Assembly (NCBI RefSeq): GCF_009760925.1
Contig: NZ_VRLV01000010.1
Span: forward strand, 248,001-312,000
From: Nonomuraea typhae
Lineage (GTDB): Bacteria > Actinomycetota > Actinomycetes > Streptosporangiales > Streptosporangiaceae
DNA length: 64,000 bases
Direction of reading: 5' to 3'
How positions within the stretch are numbered: the stretch's first letter is position 1; each line of letters begins with the position of its first letter. Under the pieces are notes generated by a model. That model worked only from the letters and a program-made list of their open reading frames with translations, did not search any database and was not told the origin of the DNA. Position numbers and translations under genes: made by a program. Below are positions 57,385 through 64,000 of the stretch, in pieces.

Positions 57385-57954
57385 TCAGCCCTTCTTCTTC
57401 GGGGCGGGGGTCGCGGCGGTGATCAGCTTCGGCGCGATCAGCCTCATGAGGGCCACGACGTCGGCGGCGTTGTCCCGGCCTTTGACGCCTCGCTCCAGCT
57501 CGATGATCAGACGGTCATAGCCACGCACCAGCATGGCTGCGGCCCGCGCGGTTCCCGGGCTGCGACCCTGGAAGTAGAAACCGACCCCACCGGGAACGAT
57601 GTCCGGCAGCCGCGTGGCCCCGGTGCGGATTTGGTCCTCGACCTCTTCTTTCGATCCGGCGGGCGAGAGTGTCACATCCAGAACCTTCGGCTTGTTGCCG
57701 ATCGGCGAGTAGATGAAGCAACCGCCGCTTCCCCACTCTTCGGTGGTCGTGGGGTCGAAGTCCCCTCTGACCAGCGGGTCTTGCACACCTGTCATCAGTC
57801 GAACCGCATCGGCCGGGATGAGGTCACAGAGGTACGGCCCAGCGACCACGGACGGCAACGGCGCCGTGTTCACCGGAGGACTTTCCTGCTGGCACGCCGC
57901 CAGGAGCACCGAGATGCTCAGCGCAGCAGCGAGGCCGCCCGCCCGCCTCGTCAT
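57385..57954 (-). CDS. Putative lipoprotein, DUF3558-like
   Basis: A 189-residue exported lipoprotein. The signal peptide MTRRAGGLAAALSISVLL is followed by a lipobox AAC (Cys about residue 21). The mature part has LCDLIPADAVRLMTG and a Cys in GGCFIY, like the DUF3558 family of actinobacterial lipoproteins. The ATG at 57954 has GGAG five bases upstream and overlaps the preceding stop as ATGA. Linked to the WXG100-like gene. Confidence 0.75.
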   Translation of the reverse strand: MTRRAGGLAAALSISVLLAACQQESPPVNTAPLPSVVAGPYLCDLIPADAVRLMTGVQDPLVRGDFDPTTTEEWGSGGCFIYSPIGNKPKVLDVTLSPAGSKEEVEDQIRTGATRLPDIVPGGVGFYFQGRSPGTARAAAMLVRGYDRLIIELERGVKGRDNAADVVALMRLIAPKLITAATPAPKKKG

Positions 57955-59942
57955 TTGTACTCCGAGAATCCCCTGTTGAAGCCCGCTTCCAACTCCCCGC
58001 CAACCTTCTCCCATTGTTCTCCGGCGTGGAGGTCGTTGAGCCACGTTTCGTACGCCTGGAGGCGCGGGTGGTTACCGTGGTCATACGGCGCCATCTCTTG
58101 CAAGGTCATCAGCGACTTCCCGTCGTCCTTCAGGAAGTTGAAACGCGATTCACGAGGATCGTCTCCCTTATCGGCTCCCGACAGGGAGGCCCAGGGATGT
58201 GTATCGGCAGGAGGGTCGGCCTTGCCGAACAACTCATGCTTCAGCATGGCATCGGCGGCCATTTGATCAAGTAAGAACTTCGCCTTCCCCTTGGCCACGT
58301 TTGCATCATACGTCGCTCTGTTCGTATTCACGTCGGTCTTGGCCAAGTCTTCGATTGTGCTGCTCCAGCTTCCCACGACCCCGGCTGCTATCTCCCAAGG
58401 GGTGGCCTGCGGAATCGCCAGCCCGGAATTCATCAGCGCCATGAATACTTTCATATTCCGCTCTTGCGCGTCATCCAGCTCCTCGCCTTTCTGGATCGCG
58501 GCGAGGCCGCTGGAGTCCGTGATCAACCCGAAGCCTGCACCGGCCTCTCTCGCGTTGGCCTTGAGGACTCTGGCGTCCTTTGTGTCGGACATCTGCGCGG
58601 CGCCATGGTCCAACAACGTTTTCGCCCATGCTGTCTGCGCCGCCGCGACCACCACCAAGGCTTTCGGATCGCGCTTGAACACGTCTTTCATGATGGCCCG
58701 CAGATCCTCCTTCTGGAACTGCGCGCCCCAAACCTGAGCTTCCTTCGGCACGTTCTCGCGGTCAACCACAAATACGGAAGAGTCATCGTGACTCGTCGCG
58801 TCGGCGGCACGACTCACGTCGTTGATGTATGCGGCCAGGATGCGAGCCGTTGTCCCCGTGGTCGCGAAAGAAGGCCCTTCCGTACCCGCCAGGATGCGCT
58901 GAGCCTCCCAATGGATGAAGTCCGAGGCTATCCGAGCCGAGTTGAACCCCGGCGACGGCTCCGCAGGCGTGCCATCGCGGTCCCGGTACGTCATCGTCGC
59001 CGCCTCCAGCGCCTTGCCGAAAGCCGCCCCGCCGTCATACATGGGCCATTCGGTCACATACCGCTTCATCACACTGGGATCCCCGAGGAAGAATTCCTGG
59101 GCCGCCCGAGGATGGTTGGCCAGCGCCTTCATCACGCCGATCATCGGATCGTGGGGAACGCCTCCCGCGTAGGGCGCCTTCGACGTCTTGCGGTCCAGGG
59201 CTTCGAGAGTCGTGGCCACCGCCACCAGGAAGTCCCGGCTGAACCTCCCGTGCGGAAGCAGTTCGGCCAGCGCATGCTGGCCCACCGGCACGCTGAGCCC
59301 CGTGAGCAGGTCCTTCCGCCATGAAGAACCCAGCCGTGAGCTGGCCGCCCCGAGCGCCTTGCCCAGCGCCGCCTGCGCCCGCTGCTTCGTGGCGTCCTTC
59401 TTGTACACCAGCGCCGCCATGACCAGGCCGAACCGCTCGGTCCCGAGCGCGTACATGAGCGACGTCGCGAACGTGGCGTCCCCCGCCCGTTTCTCCAGTT
59501 GGGCGACGGTCTTCTCGTCCAGCCTGCCGGACCGGCCGAGTTCGTCCAGCTTGACCGCGGCCGCGTACACGTCGGGGTTCCCGGAGGCCCCGCCGTACAG
59601 GGCCTCGTCGAGGGGGCGCATTCCGGCGGGTGGCGGTGGGCCCCATTCCGTGCTCACGGCCTGGATCGCGTCGTTGCGGCGGCGCAGTTCCGGGCGTTTG
59701 ACGCCGATCCAGTTGGCGAGTTCCCGCATCGCGGCCAGCCGGGAGGCGTCCAGGTCGAGGTTCTGCAACGTGCGGCGGATCAGCGGTTCGTTCCTGCCGA
59801 GTGTGGCCTCGGCCCGGCCCAGGTCGCGTTCGAAGTCGCCCATCAGCTTGGGATCGATCCCCGAGTATTCCCAGTCGGGCGGCGGCGCGACCGCCGGTGG
59901 TGGTTCTGGAGGCGGCTGGGGAGTCGGTGAGGGCGTCGTCAC
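57951..59942 (-). CDS. Large secretion-associated protein of unknown function
   Basis: A 663-residue protein, first gene of a unit with a lipoprotein and a WXG100-like protein. It starts with a Pro-rich segment (TTPSPTPQPPPEPPPA), then helices that resemble a WXG-type N-terminal coil (LMGDFERDLGRAEATLG), then a long mixed domain with no recognised catalytic motif. It may belong to the DUF6571-type proteins found beside WXG100 genes; this is tentative. The GTG at 59942 has GGAG seven bases upstream. It has no signal peptide, which fits type VII export or a cytoplasmic role. Confidence 0.7.
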   Translation of the reverse strand: MTTPSPTPQPPPEPPPAVAPPPDWEYSGIDPKLMGDFERDLGRAEATLGRNEPLIRRTLQNLDLDASRLAAMRELANWIGVKRPELRRRNDAIQAVSTEWGPPPPAGMRPLDEALYGGASGNPDVYAAAVKLDELGRSGRLDEKTVAQLEKRAGDATFATSLMYALGTERFGLVMAALVYKKDATKQRAQAALGKALGAASSRLGSSWRKDLLTGLSVPVGQHALAELLPHGRFSRDFLVAVATTLEALDRKTSKAPYAGGVPHDPMIGVMKALANHPRAAQEFFLGDPSVMKRYVTEWPMYDGGAAFGKALEAATMTYRDRDGTPAEPSPGFNSARIASDFIHWEAQRILAGTEGPSFATTGTTARILAAYINDVSRAADATSHDDSSVFVVDRENVPKEAQVWGAQFQKEDLRAIMKDVFKRDPKALVVVAAAQTAWAKTLLDHGAAQMSDTKDARVLKANAREAGAGFGLITDSSGLAAIQKGEELDDAQERNMKVFMALMNSGLAIPQATPWEIAAGVVGSWSSTIEDLAKTDVNTNRATYDANVAKGKAKFLLDQMAADAMLKHELFGKADPPADTHPWASLSGADKGDDPRESRFNFLKDDGKSLMTLQEMAPYDHGNHPRLQAYETWLNDLHAGEQWEKVGGELEAGFNRGFSEYK

Positions 59943-60061
59943 GGCGGATCTCCGGCATGGTCGACAACAGCCGGATCTTCCCACAACCGAAGATCCCGGC
60001 GAAGGGTGCATAACGTAACAGCATCCCCCAGAGGCAATCCAGGCCACGCTACGGTGGTCTT

Positions 60062-60895
60062 GTGAAACTGCACGTGGGCTGCGCGATGTGGTCACATGCC
60101 CGGTGGAACCTCCCCCAGGAGGAGCGGCTCGGCGCCTACGCCACCTGGTGCAACGCCGTGGAGGGCAACACCACCTTCTACGCCACGCCGTCCAGGAGCA
60201 CGGTCGAGACCTGGGCCGCGCAGACGCCGCCCGAGTTCCGGCTGGTGCTCAAGCTGCCCAAGACCGTCACCCACGACCGCCGGCTGGGGGACGTGGCCGA
60301 GCCGGTGCGGGCGTTCCTGGACGCGATCGAGCCTCTGGGTCCCCGGGCGCATGCGTTGTGGGTGCAGTTGCCGGGTTCGTTCTCGCCGGGCGATCTGGGG
60401 GTGCTGGCCGCGTTCCTGCGGAGGATGCCGGCGTCCTACCGCTACGCGGTCGAGGTACGGCACCGCGCCTTCTTCGACCACGGCCCCTCGATCCGGAACC
60501 TGGAGCGGCTCCTGGGCGAGTTCGGCGCCGAGTGGGTGCCCTTCGACACCGTCACCCTCTTCGAGAGCCCGCCGGTCAGCGACGCCGAGCGGGACGCCTG
60601 GACCAAGAAGCCACGCGTGCCCCGTCGCTCCGAGGCGCTGACCGAGCGGCCGATCGTGCGCTATCTCGGGCGTGACGACGTCGGCCGGACGGTCGCGGGC
60701 TGGCGGCACTGGGCCGAGGTGGCCGCGCGGTGGCTGCGCGAGGGGCGTTCGCCGACCGTGTTCATCCACACGCCGGACAACGCCGAGGCGCTCGGGTTGT
60801 CCCGGCGTTTCCACGAGGAGGTCAGGACCCTCGTGCCCGAGCTCGAACCCCTGCCGGAACCTGTGGCGGACGAGCCGCCCCTCACCCTGTTCTGA
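60062..60895 (+). CDS. DUF72 (YecE-like) protein
   Basis: A 277-residue TIM-barrel protein of the DUF72 family. Recognisable are VGCAMWSHARW near the N-terminus, YATWCNAVEGNTTFYATP, FRLVLKLPKTVTHD, LWVQLPGSF, YAVEVRH and the C-terminal VFIHTPDNAEA. The function is unproven; the fold resembles endonuclease IV or sugar isomerases. The GTG at 60062 is the only in-frame start before the conserved motif. It is convergent with jetD, overlapping 14 bases. Confidence 0.9.
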   Translation: MKLHVGCAMWSHARWNLPQEERLGAYATWCNAVEGNTTFYATPSRSTVETWAAQTPPEFRLVLKLPKTVTHDRRLGDVAEPVRAFLDAIEPLGPRAHALWVQLPGSFSPGDLGVLAAFLRRMPASYRYAVEVRHRAFFDHGPSIRNLERLLGEFGAEWVPFDTVTLFESPPVSDAERDAWTKKPRVPRRSEALTERPIVRYLGRDDVGRTVAGWRHWAEVAARWLREGRSPTVFIHTPDNAEALGLSRRFHEEVRTLVPELEPLPEPVADEPPLTLF

Positions 60896-62114
60896 GGTCG
60901 CCCAGCAGGTCGGCCAGGACCAGTTCCTCCTCCACCCGCACCGCCCGCGACCGCATGGCCGCCGAGAGCGCCGGATCCCACGGCGTCGGCGCGGGCCGGC
61001 CGCCGAGCGGGGCGTCGCAGGTGACCTTCTCGTAGGAGGAGGCGTCATAGCGCCACGGCGTGAACCCCACCCGGTCGTGGAGGGCGGCGGCGATCGCCAC
61101 GCCGCCCCAGTCGAAGTCGCCGTGGTAGGCGAAGCGGGCGCCTCCGGCGGCCAGCAGGTCGAGCAGCCGCCACACCGCCAGGGACGGCCGGCCGTTCACG
61201 CAGACCAGCGGCGGGCAGGCGGCGCCCAGCTCGTCGGCCGCCGCGGCCACCACGACCGGGTTCTCGCAGACTCGCACCATCCCGGCGGAGATCGGCCCCG
61301 AGCGCCGTAACTGCCGCAACGTGCGCACGTGCGGCTCACCCGGCACGGGGTCACCGGGCAGCCCGAGGCTCAGGACCAGCGACGACAGCTCGTCCAGGTG
61401 CACGCCCACCGCGCCCCACGCCGCCCGCCTGCCGTCCGCGCCGCCCTCGGCCGCGTACGGCAGGCCGCCCAGCGCCCGTGCCGCGGACAGCGCCAGCGTG
61501 CCCAGGGGCCGCCCGTCGTCGAGCGCGTGCGCGTCCCCGGACGCCTCGGCGGCCAGCCGCCCGATGGGCACCCCGGCGGACGGCACCCTCGACAGCACCG
61601 CGGTCAGCCGCTCCAGCAGCGGACCGGCCTCGGCCGCCTCGGGCGCCAGCCGGCGCACCAGCCCGGAGGCGTCCAGCCAGGCCCGCCACGCGGCCAGCTC
61701 GGGCCGTCCGGCCACGTGGGCGTCGAGGGCGGCGAACGCGGACCGCCAGGCGCCGTCTCGTTCGGCGGCCAGGGCGGGCAGGTCGCGGACCGGGCCGCGC
61801 AGCCGTACAACCGCGTCGGCCAGGCCCGCGCAGGCGCCGCTGGCGCGCACCACGCGATCGACCTCGTCCAGCGAGACGGTCAGCGACCGGCCCGTGCCCG
61901 CGCGGCGGCCGAGCAGCGTCTCCACCGCCCGGCGCTGGCCGGTCGTGGCGGCGGTCAGTGACACGGTCCCGGTCAAGGGGCGGCCGTGTTCGAGCCGGTG
62001 GCGGGCGCGCTCCACCAGCCACGCCAGGTCGTCGCCGCCGAGAAGCCTGGCCAGGTGGCCGGCCGGGTTGCCGACCGGATGGCCGACCGGCTGTCCGGCC
62101 GAGTGGTCGCTCAT
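60882..62114 (-). CDS. JetD-like nuclease subunit (DUF3323/DUF2399, TIGR02679)
   Basis: A 410-residue protein. The N-terminal region is arm-like (DUF3323), and the C-terminal part (about 275-405) is a Toprim-like DUF2399 domain with acidic residues in VCENPVVV and YHGDFDWGG. In Wadjet systems JetD cleaves DNA after the SMC-like JetC has extruded loops, removing small plasmids. The ATG at 62114 overlaps the JetC stop as ATGA. The type III arrangement (DUF2397, DUF2398, SMC-like, DUF2399) predicts JetA and JetB beyond the right edge. Confidence 0.85.
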   Translation of the reverse strand: MSDHSAGQPVGHPVGNPAGHLARLLGGDDLAWLVERARHRLEHGRPLTGTVSLTAATTGQRRAVETLLGRRAGTGRSLTVSLDEVDRVVRASGACAGLADAVVRLRGPVRDLPALAAERDGAWRSAFAALDAHVAGRPELAAWRAWLDASGLVRRLAPEAAEAGPLLERLTAVLSRVPSAGVPIGRLAAEASGDAHALDDGRPLGTLALSAARALGGLPYAAEGGADGRRAAWGAVGVHLDELSSLVLSLGLPGDPVPGEPHVRTLRQLRRSGPISAGMVRVCENPVVVAAAADELGAACPPLVCVNGRPSLAVWRLLDLLAAGGARFAYHGDFDWGGVAIAAALHDRVGFTPWRYDASSYEKVTCDAPLGGRPAPTPWDPALSAAMRSRAVRVEEELVLADLLGDLRTG

Positions 62115-64000
62115 CGGACGTCCTCCGGCGCGCGGCGGCGTTCCCTGCCGTCCCACCACCACGAGGTGACCAGGACCGCGTCCACGCCGTCGCGCCGGGA
62201 GAGCTGAGCGATGGCCAGACCGGGCACCTGCGGATAACAACCCCACTCGCGTTCGCTGGTCATCACCACGTCCATGTCGAAGGTGGCCAGGAGGCCGAGG
62301 CATTTGGCCCGCGAGTCGTCATCCACGCCGGCGAACGCCTCGTCGAGCGCCACCAGCCGCGGGGCGTACGGGTTTCCGGCCGACTTGTAGTGCGCGGAGG
62401 CGGCGGCGAACAGCGGCACCGACGCCGCCAGCACGCGCTCGCCGCCCGAGGCGGGGCCGGTCGCGGGCCGCCACTGGCCTTCCTGGAGTCGCTGGATGTT
62501 GAACTCGTGCCAGGTCCGGTAGTCCAGCGCCCTGGTCAGCGCCTCGATCCAGCCTGCCGCCGGGTTGTCGGCGTGCTCGCGGGCGATGCGTTCCTGGAGG
62601 AAGGAGCCGACCGCGATCCGGTCGTCGGGGGACCAGGCGTCGACGGTCTGCCGCAGCTTCCCGCGGATCCGGTCGAGTCCCTCGGGCGCGTTCTTCGCGG
62701 TCTTCCACACCAGGCGCAGCATCATGCCGGTGGAGGTCGGGCGCGACCGCAGTTCCTCGTTCATGCGGCCCACCTCCTCCTCGGCCGCCGCGATCAGCTC
62801 GTGCAGGGTCCCGGCGACCTCGTTGAGCAGGTGGTTCTCCAGCAGCTCGCGTTCCTTGGCCGACAGCAGCCTGGCCCGCTGGGCGGTTTCCCGCGCCAGC
62901 GCCTCGACCAGGCCGGGGACGTCCCGCGACCGGCCCTGGAACGTCACGTCCACGATCATGACGCCTTCTGTCACGGTCAGCCCGGCCGAGTGGCCGTGCC
63001 TGGCCATCGCGTCCGACAGGAGCTTGTGCTCGTCGGCGACCTTGCGCTGCACGCGCTCCCAGGGGCCGTCATTGCCGTCGATCCCCTCCAGCTCGGCGTT
63101 GACCGAGCGGGCGAGGACGACCGTGGGCGTGGGTGACCAGGACGTGGCCGGGTCCGGCAGTTCCAGGCCGGGCAGCGCGACCGTGAGCAGCCCGGTCGCC
63201 GCGAACGCCCGGAACTCCCTGACCGCCTCGTCGCGGGCCGCCGTCGCCTCGGCGATCTCTCCGGCCAGCCGCCCGCGCACGCCCTCGGCCCTGCCCCACT
63301 CCGTGCGCAGTTCCTTCTCCCTGCGGCGTACGTCCTCCTCGTCCCGCTGCCGCCGGCGCAGCTCCTGCGTGACCTCCTCCAGGCGCCGGTTCAGCTCCTC
63401 GACCGCGGCACCCGCGGTCTCGGCCAGCGAGCGGTACATCTCGGCGGCGGTGTCCGCCTGCTCCTGCGCCTCGGCCGCGAGCTGCGCCGCCTCGGCCATC
63501 CGCCCGGCCGCGAGCGCCGCCTCCTGCTCGGCCTCCGCCGCCGCCTCGCCGGCCGTGGTCATCGCCCGTACGGCGGGCCACAGCCTGGCCAGCGCCAGCC
63601 GGTAGGCGGCCAGCCCGGCGGCGACCTCGGCCAGCTCCGCGCGATCGCCGGGCAGCCCGACGTCGGCGGCGAACTCGGCGGCCGGCGTCCTGGCGGCGTC
63701 CAGCTCGTCCCGCCGGGCGGCCGCCGTCTGCTCGGCCCGCCGGTGCCGCCCGGCCAGCGCCCCATGCGCTTCGTGGGCGGCGGCCAGCTTCACGTGCGCC
63801 TCCCGCACCGGGGCATCCGCCGGGCAGGCCCGGTGCTCGGCCGCCAGGCGGCTCTGCCGTACGGTGAGGGCGGTTTTCTCCTCGTCGAGCGTCTCGACGC
63901 GCTGCCCGAGGCGTGCCAGTTCCTCGGCGAGGGCGGCCAGGCGGGCACGGCGCGCGGCCTCGCGGGCGCCTTCGCCGATGTGGCCGGCCCTGGGTTTGCG
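62111..64000 (-). CDS. JetC-like SMC ATPase (TIGR02680), 5' truncated
   Basis: The C-terminal 629 residues of a large SMC-like ATPase; the frame remains open to the window edge, so the N-terminal Walker A domain is missing. Long charged coiled coil occupies the upstream half (REAARRARLAALAEELARLG). The C-terminal head has the ABC signature ASGGERVLAAS, Walker B RLVALDEAFAGVDDD and TSEREWG. It is the loop-extruding motor of a Wadjet-like system, co-translated with JetD. Confidence 0.87.
   Translation of the reverse strand, partial: RKPRAGHIGEGAREAARRARLAALAEELARLGQRVETLDEEKTALTVRQSRLAAEHRACPADAPVREAHVKLAAAHEAHGALAGRHRRAEQTAAARRDELDAARTPAAEFAADVGLPGDRAELAEVAAGLAAYRLALARLWPAVRAMTTAGEAAAEAEQEAALAAGRMAEAAQLAAEAQEQADTAAEMYRSLAETAGAAVEELNRRLEEVTQELRRRQRDEEDVRRREKELRTEWGRAEGVRGRLAGEIAEATAARDEAVREFRAFAATGLLTVALPGLELPDPATSWSPTPTVVLARSVNAELEGIDGNDGPWERVQRKVADEHKLLSDAMARHGHSAGLTVTEGVMIVDVTFQGRSRDVPGLVEALARETAQRARLLSAKERELLENHLLNEVAGTLHELIAAAEEEVGRMNEELRSRPTSTGMMLRLVWKTAKNAPEGLDRIRGKLRQTVDAWSPDDRIAVGSFLQERIAREHADNPAAGWIEALTRALDYRTWHEFNIQRLQEGQWRPATGPASGGERVLAASVPLFAAASAHYKSAGNPYAPRLVALDEAFAGVDDDSRAKCLGLLATFDMDVVMTSEREWGCYPQVPGLAIAQLSRRDGVDAVLVTSWWWDGRERRRAPEDVR

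Overview
The window is high-GC DNA from a filamentous actinomycete. Codon use is strongly G/C at third positions, GTG and TTG starts are frequent, stop/start overlaps are pervasive, and it carries SARP/AfsR, ECF42, PucR, WXG100 and DUF2332 families. A Streptosporangiales genus such as Nonomuraea would fit, but that is an inference. Nothing marks a plasmid or phage, and one tRNA-Lys is present.

0-17.6 kb is a plant-glycoside uptake and degradation locus. It holds a GH3 glycosidase (cut by the left edge), a GH78 alpha-L-rhamnosidase, two carboxylesterases, a GPH-type sugar symporter, a Dpp-type ABC importer whose second permease and both ATPases are one polypeptide, and an unclassified six-hairpin-like enzyme. 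Two regulators are inside. A TetR protein has three related operator copies (about 2440, 3798 and 10487). A PucR-type protein is flanked by two copies of a TTGTGC-N4-GCACA element. 17.6-21.2 kb is housekeeping and repair: a small conserved protein, a 2H-phosphoesterase/ASCH fusion, an AlkC-like glycosylase and an ECF42 sigma factor.

21.2-29.9 kb is the most unusual part. A LuxR-type small regulator is coupled to a Cys-rich protein resembling L-2-amino-thiazoline-4-carboxylate hydrolases. A 49-residue peptide with a double-glycine leader lies next to a C39-peptidase ABC exporter and a 40-residue membrane protein. A divergent set of heme genes follows (hemB, hemH, a second copy of the Cys-rich protein, then hemF, hemC and hemA on the other strand). 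HemF and the HemH type belong to the protoporphyrin branch, which is not the usual actinobacterial coproporphyrin branch. HemB has an in-frame gap that removes a catalytic lysine. I read this as a candidate ribosomally made, exported peptide whose maturation or function involves heme. An IdeR/DtxR-like iron box separates it from an iron/siderophore or heme ABC importer (29.9-33.8 kb).

33.8-38.5 kb has a DUF2332 protein, a 27-bp tandem repeat, an SNase-like/lamin-tail protein and a MoxR-VWA pair. After tRNA-Lys and a gene-poor stretch come a SARP/AfsR-like regulator and an MFS exporter (39.3-43.7 kb). 43.7-52.3 kb is a tightly overlapping seven-gene operon: membrane protein, FHA-winged-helix regulator, PP2C phosphatase, kinase, GrpE-like factor, Hsp70 and OmpA/TPR protein. 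52.8-57.1 kb has a hypothetical protein and a CYP102-type self-sufficient P450 divergent from its TetR, with a large palindromic operator between them. 57.1-60 kb is a WXG100-like/lipoprotein/secretion-associated cluster. The right edge holds a DUF72 protein and the last two genes of a Wadjet-like (JetC-JetD, TIGR02680/TIGR02679) anti-plasmid system, truncated by the window.
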